Assembly (NCBI GenBank): GCA_030621225.1
Contig: JAUXIB010000004.1
Coordinates: forward strand, 1 to 39,826
Direction of reading: 5' to 3'
Length of the DNA stretch: 39,826 nt
From: a candidate division FCPU426 bacterium
GTDB taxonomy: Bacteria > Oederibacteriota > JAUXIB01
The notes under the pieces are model-generated. The model had not been told where the DNA came from. It did not search any database and saw only the letters and a program-made list of their open reading frames with translations. Shown here one piece after another: positions 22,756 through 30,374 of the stretch (positions within the stretch are counted from its first letter, which is position 1; each line of letters starts with the position of its first letter). The position numbers and the translations under genes were made by a program.

Positions 22756-24783
22756 ATGATTATCAAATCAATCCGCGCGAAGAATTTTCGATCCATCAAA
22801 GACGCAACGCTCATATGCGAGAATCTGTCTGTATTGGTAGGAGGGAATGGTGCAGGTAAATCTTCTTTCTTCAAAGCTATTGAAGTATTCTATAATCCTT
22901 CAACAGTAATTACTGAGGATGATTATCATAATAAAAAGTTGGACGAAGAAATAGCGATTTCAATAACGTTTACTGAATTGACAAAGTCAGAATTGGATGT
23001 GCATTCAGCGTATGTTGATGAGAAGGTGCTTACTGTTGAGTATATAGTTAAGTGGGATGGCAGAAAGGCAATAGGGAAGTATCATGGTGCCACTCTTAGA
23101 AACGGAGAATTCGCGGTTGTAAGAGAGGCTTTAGAATTATCAGACAGGGGAGCTACCGCTAAGAAGGAATATAGCTTTTTGCGGGGAAAGGAGAAATACA
23201 GCAGTCTACCCGCCTATGGCTCTAAGGGAGCGACCGAAGAAGCTCTTGTAGCGTGGGAAAAAGAACATCCGGGTGAATGTATAAGAATGCGTGATGCCGG
23301 ACAGTATTTCGGTTTTAAGGAAGTGGGGCAGGGGAAATTAGAGAAGCACACCAAATTTATTCTCATTCCTGCTGTCAGAGATGCTTCCGATGATGCGGAA
23401 GAGGGACGAGATTCATATCTATCAGAATTAATGGAATTGCTAGTAAGAAGCGCCATATCGAATCGAAAAGAGTTTCGGGATTTTAGGGAACGAGCGAAGG
23501 AAGAGTATAGTAATATAATGAACCCCGAAAACATCAAAGAACTTGATGAATTATCTTCCACTATGACCGAAACCTTGCAGACGTTTGTTAAGAACGCAGA
23601 AGTGGATCTATCGTGGCGGGACTTACCGGAGCCGACTTTTCCTTTACCACAAGCAGATATGAGACTGGTCGAGGATGACTATAAGGCTACCGTGACACGA
23701 GTTGGACATGGCCTACAACGAGCGCTTATCTTTACTATTTTTCAGCATCTTGCAATGGCACAAGAAAACAAAGTTATTGAAACCGTGGAGGCACAGGGAG
23801 AAGGCGAAGGAAACGATGAAGAGCTCGGGCAGCCAAATCTGATAATTGCAATTGAAGAGCCAGAGCTATATCAGCACCCCAGTCGCCAACGTCACTTATC
23901 AGATATTCTTTCACAAATAGCTAAAGGAACAATACCAGGTGTGGCGAAAAAAACTCAAATTCTATATAGCACACATTCCCCTTTGTTTGTGGGAATGGAT
24001 AGAATTAATCAGGTCAGACTGATCAAGAAGAGTAAGATGGATAATAGTTCGATCAAACAGACAACAGTAGCTCAGATAGACGTGGACGCGATAGCCGAAA
24101 AATTATGGGAGCTGAATGGAGCTTTGGGAGAAAAATATACAGCTGAAAGTGTGCTTGCGCGTCTTGGAACGATTATGACACCTATGATGAATGAAGGTTT
24201 CTTTGCTAATGTTATTGTGCTTGTGGAGGGCGAAGGAGACAAAGCTGTCTTGCATGGAATAGCAAAGGTTAAGAAAATAGATTTTGAGGAGCAGGGAGTA
24301 TCTGTCATTCCTTGTATGGGGAAAACCAATATTGATAGGCCATACCTAATCTTCAAGAAATTTGGAATAGATGTATTTATAATGTGGGACGGCGATTACG
24401 GCAAAGGTCAGGAAGGGGAGGGATGCGAGAAGTGCGGCAGGGGGAAAAGCAAGGCCGCAAATCCTTCCGAAAACAGGCGCATCCTTGCAATGTTAGGTCG
24501 AACGGAGCAAGATTGGCCAGATGAAGTAACTGAAGAACATGCTTGCCTAAAGGTGGATCTGGAGACAACCATAAAAGAGGAAATAGGCGAGGATGAATTT
24601 GCGAAAAGTCTTTCTGAGTGCTGTGAAGAATTTGGCATGAAGAAGAGATATGCTCTAAAAAATCCATATGTTATTGAGAGCATTGTGGGAACGAACAGAG
24701 AAAAGGGCCGAATTTGCTCTACACTTGAAAAAGTAGTTGATAAAGTTATTGCTATGAAAAACCGAAAAGATCGTGATTGTTGA
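22756..24783 (+). CDS. OLD-family ATPase/TOPRIM nuclease
   Basis: This 675-residue protein couples an ABC-type ATPase to a TOPRIM nuclease. Walker A is VGGNGAGKSS near 28-37, the signature GHGLQR at 317-322, Walker B LIIAIEEPELYQHP with its acidic residues at 367-370, and the H-loop STHSP at 405-409. The TOPRIM part has VEGEGDK (Glu491, Asp495) and WDGD (Asp545, Asp547). OLD proteins cut DNA, and relatives in Gabija and PARIS systems act in phage defence. No UvrD-type partner is next to it; its partners would be the three upstream genes. A serine-like tRNA gene starts 5 bp after its stop. Sequence here is visibly AT-rich. Confidence 0.9.
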   Translation: MIIKSIRAKNFRSIKDATLICENLSVLVGGNGAGKSSFFKAIEVFYNPSTVITEDDYHNKKLDEEIAISITFTELTKSELDVHSAYVDEKVLTVEYIVKWDGRKAIGKYHGATLRNGEFAVVREALELSDRGATAKKEYSFLRGKEKYSSLPAYGSKGATEEALVAWEKEHPGECIRMRDAGQYFGFKEVGQGKLEKHTKFILIPAVRDASDDAEEGRDSYLSELMELLVRSAISNRKEFRDFRERAKEEYSNIMNPENIKELDELSSTMTETLQTFVKNAEVDLSWRDLPEPTFPLPQADMRLVEDDYKATVTRVGHGLQRALIFTIFQHLAMAQENKVIETVEAQGEGEGNDEELGQPNLIIAIEEPELYQHPSRQRHLSDILSQIAKGTIPGVAKKTQILYSTHSPLFVGMDRINQVRLIKKSKMDNSSIKQTTVAQIDVDAIAEKLWELNGALGEKYTAESVLARLGTIMTPMMNEGFFANVIVLVEGEGDKAVLHGIAKVKKIDFEEQGVSVIPCMGKTNIDRPYLIFKKFGIDVFIMWDGDYGKGQEGEGCEKCGRGKSKAANPSENRRILAMLGRTEQDWPDEVTEEHACLKVDLETTIKEEIGEDEFAKSLSECCEEFGMKKRYALKNPYVIESIVGTNREKGRICSTLEKVVDKVIAMKNRKDRDC

Positions 24784-24788
24784 AATCC

Positions 24789-24873
24789 GGAGGGTTGGCC
24801 GAGTGGTCTAAGGCGGCGACTTTATAAGTCGTTGGGCAGAAGTGCTCCGGGGGTTCGAATCCCTCACCCTCGG
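24789..24873 (+). tRNA. Class II tRNA, serine-like body, UAU anticodon
   Basis: A full cloverleaf can be drawn. The acceptor is 24789-24795 with 24866-24872. The D arm is GCC/GGC with a GAGTGGTCTAA loop. The anticodon stem GCGAC/GTCGT closes loop TTTATAA, giving anticodon TAT at 24823-24825. The variable arm is long (GGGCA-GAAG-TGCTC, 24834-24847), and the T arm is GGGGG/CCCTC around TTCGAAT. The long arm, the D arm and G73 are features of bacterial tRNA-Ser, yet the anticodon would read the isoleucine codon AUA. The first pair is a G-G mismatch and CCA is not encoded. It may be a degenerate, suppressor-like or phage-type tRNA. Confidence 0.75.
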
Positions 24874-25059
24874 ATCTAATGAAGGGACCGAGGTTTAGTG
24901 GGGCGAGGATCATACTTGACTTGATAAAAACATTCTTGAAGTGCCCGTTTTTGTCCGGTGCTCGTGTTAGTATAGTTCATAGTTTAGATGATTGCGTTAA
25001 GGTCTTAGTCGTCGACACAAAGAGTGGAGTAACTCATCAATCTCAGATATAATGAAGCC

Positions 25060-26454
25060 ATGAGTGGAACCGTAGCCGACAAGAAGAGATTACTGAAAGT
25101 AACCGCTGCCAATCTTAAGCGAGGCAAGTTGAGCATAACCGGGAATTATGACTTTTTCCCGGCAAGATCCCTCAGGATTCATCTTAAGGGATTGGATGAT
25201 ACTATTACGACCCATGTAAGCCATGGTCCGAATGGGAAACCTGATGGATATCTTGATGGTACGGAATGGGTGCGGCGCTTCTATGAATATCATAAGATTA
25301 GAACAGGGGACATCCTCGCTCTTGAAAAAAACGGCAATGGCACTTATCGATTGTATTCCTTTGAGGCAAAGCCGGAGAGACATGGCGATTGGCATCGATT
25401 CGTACACAAGCCTTTGCGGGGCAAGGGTCCCACGATATTAGAGCTCTTTGCGGGATGTGGTGGATTGATCCAGGGCTTTAAGAGAGCAGGTTTCAGAACT
25501 GTGTTAGCAAACGAATGGGATGCGTCTGCCGCAGAAACAATCAGAGCTAACCTAACGGAAAGAGTGGCGCAATGCGCCGTGCAGGAGATAAAGAAGTTTC
25601 CCTCTGTTGATGTTGTGGCCGGCGGACCGCCGTGCCAAGGTTTTAGCAATCTTGGGGAGAGAGTGCCCTGTGATCCTCGACGACAACTATGGCGACATTT
25701 TATGAGAGCGGTTGGAGAAGCGAGTCCCAGGGCTTTTGTGATGGAGAACGTCCCGCCGCTTCTTTCGTCTCAGGAATACGTTGAGATAAAGAAGATAGCT
25801 ACTGAGCTAGGATACAACGTGGCGGGAAAGATACTGAACACTGCTGATTATGGTGTGCCACAAGTTAGAAAACGGACGATAATCATAGGATTGCAGGAGG
25901 GCACTCCGTCGTTCCCCGAGCCTACACATGTGAATCCAGCCAAGAAAGACCTCTTGAATAGCGAACTTCCCCCGTGGCAAACTGTCAGAGATGCCATCGG
26001 CGATCTTCCCTTTGAACCGGACGGTAGAAATTGGCATATTGGACGAAATCCTACCGATAAATCCAAGAAGAGATATAGGTGCATACCCGCAGGAGGTAAT
26101 CGATGGGATCTTCCGAGACATTTGATGCCCGACTGCTGGAAAAGAAAGACGAAAGGCGGAACGGATCTTTTTGGTCGCTTGTGGTGGGATCGTCCCTCGG
26201 TAACGATACGGACGGAGTTTTACAAACCGGAAAAGGGAAGATACTTGCACCCTGAAGCTCATCGACCGATCACTCATCGTGAAGCCGCGAGATTGCAGGG
26301 GTTCCCGGATGACTTTGATTTTAAGGGTAGTAAGATTAAAGTTGGAATTCAAATTGGTAATGCAGTTCCCCCTCTTTTAGCAGAGGCAATCGCCAAACAT
26401 GTCGCTAAGTTGATTGCAGTAAGGAAGCCTGCCGAGTTGGTTGCATCAGGATAA
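25060..26454 (+). CDS. C5-cytosine DNA methyltransferase
   Basis: The 464-residue enzyme methylates carbon 5 of cytosine in DNA. The cofactor motif FAGCGG is at 130-135, the catalytic GGPPCQGFS (Cys192) at 188-196, ENVP near 229, QVRKRTIIIG further on, and GNAVPP near the C-terminus, all in the usual order. The first 120 residues are extra compared with a minimal enzyme (DFFPARSLRIHLKG, then TGDILALEKN) and may be a B3/EcoRII-N-like DNA-binding domain. An HNH endonuclease follows 16 bp downstream, so this is the methylase of a second restriction-modification system. The ribosome site is weak. Confidence 0.92.
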   Translation: MSGTVADKKRLLKVTAANLKRGKLSITGNYDFFPARSLRIHLKGLDDTITTHVSHGPNGKPDGYLDGTEWVRRFYEYHKIRTGDILALEKNGNGTYRLYSFEAKPERHGDWHRFVHKPLRGKGPTILELFAGCGGLIQGFKRAGFRTVLANEWDASAAETIRANLTERVAQCAVQEIKKFPSVDVVAGGPPCQGFSNLGERVPCDPRRQLWRHFMRAVGEASPRAFVMENVPPLLSSQEYVEIKKIATELGYNVAGKILNTADYGVPQVRKRTIIIGLQEGTPSFPEPTHVNPAKKDLLNSELPPWQTVRDAIGDLPFEPDGRNWHIGRNPTDKSKKRYRCIPAGGNRWDLPRHLMPDCWKRKTKGGTDLFGRLWWDRPSVTIRTEFYKPEKGRYLHPEAHRPITHREAARLQGFPDDFDFKGSKIKVGIQIGNAVPPLLAEAIAKHVAKLIAVRKPAELVASG

Positions 26455-26470
26455 ACAATAAGATTACGCG

Positions 26471-27451
26471 ATGGCAAAAAGGCGGCCCCAAAAAGGTGTA
26501 AACGAGCTGATTGCGTATATTGACCGAGAGTTGAGAAAATTCGGCAAAGTGCGTAAGGGTGTTTCTCTGCGAAATAATGTAATTGCCTTGGCGAGGTTGC
26601 GCCAAGCGTTAGATGATCTTGGAGTTAGTACGTTGGCGGAAGGTGGGATATCCGCCAAAGGAGCAAGAGAGCGAATAAAGTTATACATGCGCGAGTATGT
26701 CGGTGAAGTTATTGAGAGCGTTGAGCTTGAGGTAGTCACGGGTATCTCAGAATATGCGCGAAGAATTCGAGAACTTAGGGTTCAATTCGGCTATCATATA
26801 GCATCCGGGGCTTCCCCTGATCCGCATTCCGAGGTGGATCTACGACCGGATCAATACATTCTTGTTGATGGGGAACCTGATCAGGATGCAGCGCGGAGGT
26901 GGGGGATAGTCAACAGAATTAGGCGAGGCAAAGGCGGCAGCAAAGATAAAATTCTACAGTTTTTGAAAGAGAATGTTGGAAAAGTTGTTACGACGGAAGA
27001 ACTTGCCTACGTTGCTAATAAAGTCAAAAATTACCCTCGCCGAATCAGAGAGCTCAGAACCGAAAGTGGTTATTCGATAGCTACCAGGTTAACCGGACGC
27101 CCGGATCTAAAAGTTGGCCAGTATGTATTGCTGTCCGCCGAGAGAATCGCCGAACCGCACGATAGACAAATCCCTGATGAAATACAAAAGACTGTATATG
27201 AACGAGATAAAAGTAAATGTAAAGTTTGTGGGTGGACTCAAGACCGCTGGTCCAAAAGAGATCCAAGAATACTTGAACTTCACCACTTGGAACACCATAA
27301 GGAAAAAGGTTCCAATAGGGAGGAAAACTTGACGGTCATCTGCAGTAAGTGCCACGATGAAGTACATTCGGGGAAACACAGAGGTGTTGTCGACAAGATA
27401 AAGAAAGCACTATGTCGGACGTATTCTCGAAGAAAAAAAGATCGGAGATAA
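26471..27451 (+). CDS. HNH restriction endonuclease with duplicated winged-helix units
   Basis: The 326-residue protein ends in an HNH nuclease (CKVCGW at 250-255, ILELHHLEHHKEKG, NREENLTVICSKCHDEVH with Asn286, Cys291, Cys294). Upstream are two copies of a winged-helix-like unit, YARRIRELRVQFGYHIASG (95-113) and YPRRIRELRTESGYSIATR (188-206), each followed by a DLRPDQYILV-type strand. Such repeats would let one chain read two parts of a site. It lies 16 bp after the C5-methyltransferase gene and is its obvious partner. A terminator-bearing repeat follows. The start lacks a clear ribosome site and is probably coupled to the methylase. Confidence 0.88.
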   Translation: MAKRRPQKGVNELIAYIDRELRKFGKVRKGVSLRNNVIALARLRQALDDLGVSTLAEGGISAKGARERIKLYMREYVGEVIESVELEVVTGISEYARRIRELRVQFGYHIASGASPDPHSEVDLRPDQYILVDGEPDQDAARRWGIVNRIRRGKGGSKDKILQFLKENVGKVVTTEELAYVANKVKNYPRRIRELRTESGYSIATRLTGRPDLKVGQYVLLSAERIAEPHDRQIPDEIQKTVYERDKSKCKVCGWTQDRWSKRDPRILELHHLEHHKEKGSNREENLTVICSKCHDEVHSGKHRGVVDKIKKALCRTYSRRKKDRR

Positions 27452-27507
27452 TGAGTCGCATCCGCGGCCCGGGCACTAAGCCGGGGGCGAGGGTCATACC
27501 TTCGATG

Positions 27508-27591
27508 GTCAAGTTAACTTGTAACAACAAAGGTGCTCTCGGAGAGCACCTTTTGTTTTAGGCGCATTCTGCCATATTCATCCCTGAGCAT
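27508..27591 (+). repeat. Terminator-bearing repeat, copy 3 (truncated)
   Basis: The copy has the AAGTTAACTTGT palindrome and terminator but stops after about 40 bp of the conserved tail, exactly where an ORF6N gene fragment begins. Confidence 0.75.
27532..27559 (+). terminator. Intrinsic terminator after the second RM system
   Basis: GGTGCTC pairs perfectly with GAGCACC around TCGGA and is followed by TTTTGTTTT. Confidence 0.82.
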
Positions 27592-27685
27592 TTTATGTTT
27601 CGCTTAAATCGGGAAGAAACCACGGCTTTGAGATGCCAATCTGGCATCTCAAAGAAAGGCAGAGGCGGGCGAAGTCTCTGGAATG
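27592..27685 (+). pseudogene. ORF6N-domain gene fragment
   Basis: The in-frame translation FMFRLNREETTALR, CQSGISK, KGRGGRSL aligns residue for residue with positions 55-83 of the intact ORF6N protein at 36953 (FMFELTKDEARVLR, SHFATSK, KGRGGRRY). Both ends are broken: a terminator repeat cuts the 5' side and the downstream sequence diverges. A perfect 13-bp hairpin (27626-27654) lies inside it. Confidence 0.7.
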
Positions 27686-27715
27686 TTTCACATTGCGTAT
27701 TTTGGCCTAGCTGTG

Positions 27716-27886
27716 ATGTCCAAGAGTCGTAGAAGCGAGATAGCCAAGGGTGCAGCGCTCAAGAGATGGAGTAAGCGATCAGAGGCAAAAAAGCGCAATC
27801 TATCCCGCAGAATATCGCTGGATTCCCGCCAAGAGAAAAGCCATAGCCAGGAAGGTGGCTATGGCCGATGGAAAAACGCCAAATAG
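27716..27886 (+). CDS. Small basic hypothetical protein
   Basis: The frame is open from 27683; ATG 27716 gives a 56-residue Lys/Arg/Ser-rich peptide beginning MSKSRRSEIAKGAALKRWSK. The pattern resembles small DNA-binding tails, but no family or ribosome site can be shown. It lies between the ORF6N fragment and the convergent minus-strand module and may be a remnant. Confidence 0.3.
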   Translation: MSKSRRSEIAKGAALKRWSKRSEAKKRNLSRRISLDSRQEKSHSQEGGYGRWKNAK

Positions 27887-27895
27887 ATAGTATGG

Positions 27896-28270
27896 TTACC
27901 GCATGTAGGAAGACGCTATGTTACTGTCCCACAGTGGAATCGTGTAGAATTCTTCCCACCTCTTTTCCTTGCACAATGCAAATACCGATTGAGCAGCCCT
28001 CTCTTTGAACCACCTCTTTGCCTGCATTCGGGCTTCTTTCTGCTTAACCTTCTGTTTCATTTCTGCCATGAACTCGCTAAGGTGCACTACGGTAAGCCCC
28101 ACCATTCTCTTTGATTTGACTTCATAGTGGAACGCCATGAATTCGTCAACTTCCCTGGTGGCGATTGGATAGTTTATTTTAGAAATTCGGGTAGTCATTG
28201 TGTTTGATTTATGGTCTATCCGAATGGTTATGTATTCTTTCCCTATCTTTTTCCTTACTACCGTTGCCAT
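27896..28270 (-). CDS. Hypothetical protein, second gene of a two-gene module
   Basis: This 124-residue protein has a beta-rich first half (KEYITIRIDHKSNTMTTRIS, then HYEVKSKRMVGLTVVHLSEF) with some resemblance to DUF2283-type antitoxin-like proteins. It has a helical, basic second half (AEMKQKVKQKEARMQAKRWF). It overlaps the upstream gene by 13 bp, so translation is coupled. No family is assigned with confidence. Size, overlap and setting next to restriction systems suggest a toxin-antitoxin-like unit. Confidence 0.55.
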   Translation of the reverse strand: MATVVRKKIGKEYITIRIDHKSNTMTTRISKINYPIATREVDEFMAFHYEVKSKRMVGLTVVHLSEFMAEMKQKVKQKEARMQAKRWFKERAAQSVFALCKEKRWEEFYTIPLWDSNIASSYMR

Positions 28271-28611
28271 ATTATCTTTCCTCCTGGCTTTTGCCCCGGA
28301 ACATTATAGAACGAATCTATTTTCCACCCGCCGCCTCGCAGGGAGCAAATAACTATAAGATATCTGTCTTGAGTGCCTAACCCCTCCCGCTCCTCGGGGG
28401 TCAATTTAACATAGAACCTATGTGCGCCAAATCGGTCTTTATCGACAAAAACCGGTTCTGTGATTGCCCTCTGGGCTATCCCTCCCGCTGGATATCCGGG
28501 GTGAACCCTAAGGACGTGGTAATGATATACTTCTTTGGAACACTCTACTTTGTTGCCCAATACATCATCGGACGTAAAGGCAACGCCCCGTTTTTTTTTG
28601 TTTCGTGCCAC
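28258..28611 (-). CDS. Hypothetical protein, first gene of a two-gene module
   Basis: This 117-residue protein begins with a GTG codon preceded by GGAGAGCGGGG. It has a lysine-rich N-terminus (MARNKKKRG) and a mixed alpha/beta body with FGAHRFYVKLTPEEREGLGT and YLIVICSLRGGGWKIDSFYN. I do not recognise the family. It is the upstream partner of the gene at 27896. The 13-bp overlap argues that the two proteins act together. Confidence 0.55.
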   Translation of the reverse strand: MARNKKKRGVAFTSDDVLGNKVECSKEVYHYHVLRVHPGYPAGGIAQRAITEPVFVDKDRFGAHRFYVKLTPEEREGLGTQDRYLIVICSLRGGGWKIDSFYNVPGQKPGGKIIWQR

Positions 28612-28988
28612 GATGCCCCGCTCTCCGCAATAACCAGAGGCACCAAGGCCTATATATAATATCGGCTATTCTAGCGGAACCATTAGTGTATTAACGGCTT
28701 CATCCTCTGCTTCAAAGAATATTCATTCTACGAGACGGGCAATACACTGTCAAGCATATTATGTGCGCGCAATGAACACTTGGTTAAAAAAGGAAGGGAC
28801 CGCGTCTTCCTCCTCCGCACCTTCGGTGCTACGGCGAGACCAGCCTTCGCCACAGCTTCCGCCGTCGCTCTCCGAGCTATGGCGAGACAAGTCGGCTTGG
28901 CAGACAGGAGAACCCTTCGACTATCTCAGGGCAGGTTGTGACTTTTTGGTGATACCATCTGTAGTCTGCTGTATGTTTTCCTCTATGC
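28612..28988. other. Intergenic region with a repeat, no gene seen
   Basis: It contains a second copy of the GACCGCGTCTTCC block (28796-28840) with a CACCTTCGGTG hairpin, and a CCTTCGAC...CTCAGGGCAGG-type short palindrome near 28916. The plus-strand open frame here is repeat sequence and lacks a ribosome site. Confidence 0.5.
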
Positions 28989-29780
28989 CTACTCCCACTC
29001 CTCCCAATCCGCATTCAAGCCGGCAATCACATTCAGCAGCTCATCTTTTTCCATGCAGTGCGTACTCTTGACCCGGCCGCCGAGGTCACTCATCTTGGCG
29101 AGGCGGCAGTTGATCAGGTTCTCTTTCTTGTCGTGGCTGATGGTCAGGCGGAAGAAGCAGTGCTTGTTCTTGCTCAGGTGGAACTTGCCCTCAGCAGAGG
29201 TGAGCTTGATGCCGTCGTAGTCTTCCAGGTCAAACTCTACTTTGCAGGTGTGCTTGCCGACCGGCAGGCCCGAGACCAGGTTATAGACGAACATGCCCAG
29301 GTTGGCTTCAGAGAATTTTCGTCTGTATTTTCCGTCGATTACTAGTTGAGCATGTTCGGCGAGGAACTTCTTGAAGTCCTTGGGGGTCTGCAGAGTGAAC
29401 AGAATGGCCATACCGCCCGCGCTCTTCTCCTTTTTGAGCTCGACTTTTTTTACTTTTCCGACCAGGACAACGTGGTAGACGCCCTTGTCATCGTAGCCTA
29501 TCTTCTTGACCTTATAGCCGGGCAAAAGCACTGCTTCGGCCTGGGATTCGATGTAGTCGAATTCGACCTGGAAGTCTTTCACCTCGGTCTGCGATTTGAT
29601 CGCCACGCCGGCCTTCTCGATCGCTTTGCGCTTGGCGTCCATTAGCGCTTCCTGGTAGTCCTTTTGCTCACCGTCATCTTGGGCGTTGCTGATGCCTTCC
29701 TCGAAGACATCGATCGCCTGAGCGGAGAGGAAGAGCGGGAGGAAGAGGATGGTTGTCAGGCAGAGCAGTAGTTTCTTCAT
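28989..29780 (-). CDS. Secreted protein with LPP20/FlgT-N-like region
   Basis: The 263-residue product has a signal peptide (residues 1-20, ending FLSAQA). The next 100 residues, with EALMDAKRKAIEKAGVAI, EVKDFQVEFDYIES and GVYHVVLVGKVKK, follow the pattern of LPP20 and FlgT N-terminal domains of outer-membrane lipoproteins. The C-terminal half looks beta-rich (GKHTCKVEFDLEDYDGIKLT) and may be a separate domain. A signal-peptidase I site rather than a lipobox is likely. The frame is open further upstream, but the ATG at 29780 with AAAGGAG is the clear start. A promoter lies at 29807-29835. Confidence 0.75.
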   Translation of the reverse strand: MKKLLLCLTTILFLPLFLSAQAIDVFEEGISNAQDDGEQKDYQEALMDAKRKAIEKAGVAIKSQTEVKDFQVEFDYIESQAEAVLLPGYKVKKIGYDDKGVYHVVLVGKVKKVELKKEKSAGGMAILFTLQTPKDFKKFLAEHAQLVIDGKYRRKFSEANLGMFVYNLVSGLPVGKHTCKVEFDLEDYDGIKLTSAEGKFHLSKNKHCFFRLTISHDKKENLINCRLAKMSDLGGRVKSTHCMEKDELLNVIAGLNADWEEWE

Positions 29781-29806
29781 TATCGGGGCTCCTTTGGTTT
29801 GGAAGA

Positions 29807-29835
29807 AAGATATCATTCGTGTAAAAAAAAGGCAA
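29807..29835 (-). promoter_or_regulatory. Candidate promoter of the LPP20-like gene
   Basis: On the minus strand, TTGCCT (29830-29835) and TATCTT (29807-29812) are 17 bp apart, about 27 bp before the ATG. A run of A/T lies in the spacer. Confidence 0.45.
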
Positions 29836-29869
29836 GCATTACCCTGCAATGCACCTCCCCACATTCTGC

Positions 29870-29898
29870 TTGACCCCCCGAGCTGATTCTGCCAAAAT
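29870..29898 (+). promoter_or_regulatory. Candidate promoter of the 29925 operon
   Basis: TTGACC (29870-29875) and CAAAAT (29893-29898) are 17 bp apart, 26 bp before the ATG. It is divergent from the promoter at 29807. Confidence 0.45.
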
Positions 29899-29924
29899 CA
29901 CCTCAACAAAAGGAGCAAAATAAA

Positions 29925-30359
29925 ATGGAGATAGAATTCACGAAGCAGCAGTACAAGGTCTTGGCGCAGATGCTCTTTCTTGGGCGTTGGATGAGCCACT
30001 CGTACAAGGTTGAAGAGGACAAGAGTCCGTTTGAGGCGCTCGAACAGCACGTTCTTTCGCATGCTGAGAAGTTTGGCATGAAGGGGGTGCAGTTCAGTAA
30101 GGAATCGGGCAAGTATTACACGGACGGGGAATTTGAGGATGCGCAGGTGGAGGATTACGTGTACGCTTATGATGACTATAACTTCTGGGAGGAGCTATTC
30201 GGACGCTTGGCGGACAGAGACTTCATACGCAAGTATGGCGTGAAAGCTATCGGCGAGATGCCTGTGGAAGAACGTATCAAGAAGCGTCACCCGTTTGATG
30301 AGCAGTACGCCGACGAGGTGGAAAAGCATGGTCTGGAAAGGTTTGCCGTAAAAAAGTAA
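29925..30359 (+). CDS. Hypothetical protein upstream of the ST7-type gene
   Basis: This 144-residue acidic protein has no signal peptide or membrane segment and no motif that I can name. It is rich in Tyr, Asp and Glu (DYVYAYDDYNFWEELFGRLADRDFIRKYG). An AAAGGAGC ribosome site is well placed. The ST7-type gene starts 15 bp downstream on the same strand, so the two probably act in one process. Homologous pairs of short proteins and ST7-type TPR proteins are common, but no function is known to me. Confidence 0.7.
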   Translation: MEIEFTKQQYKVLAQMLFLGRWMSHSYKVEEDKSPFEALEQHVLSHAEKFGMKGVQFSKESGKYYTDGEFEDAQVEDYVYAYDDYNFWEELFGRLADRDFIRKYGVKAIGEMPVEERIKKRHPFDEQYADEVEKHGLERFAVKK

Positions 30360-30374
30360 CGAAACGAGGTATCG

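Noticed and set aside
22756-24783. Gabija or PARIS system
   Set aside because: The OLD-type nuclease is present, but there is no GajB/UvrD helicase and no separate AriB gene. The partners are different.
24789-24873. Ordinary isoleucine (UAU) tRNA
   Set aside because: The variable arm is long with its own stem, which tRNA-Ile does not have. The body is of the Ser/Leu type.
28763-29071. Open frame of about 100 codons
   Set aside because: It is composed of repeat and low-complexity sequence and overlaps the 3' end of the real minus-strand gene.
29058-29645. Two long plus-strand open frames opposite the secreted-protein gene
   Set aside because: They are complementary-strand shadows of the gene at 28989-29780, which has a signal peptide and ribosome site.
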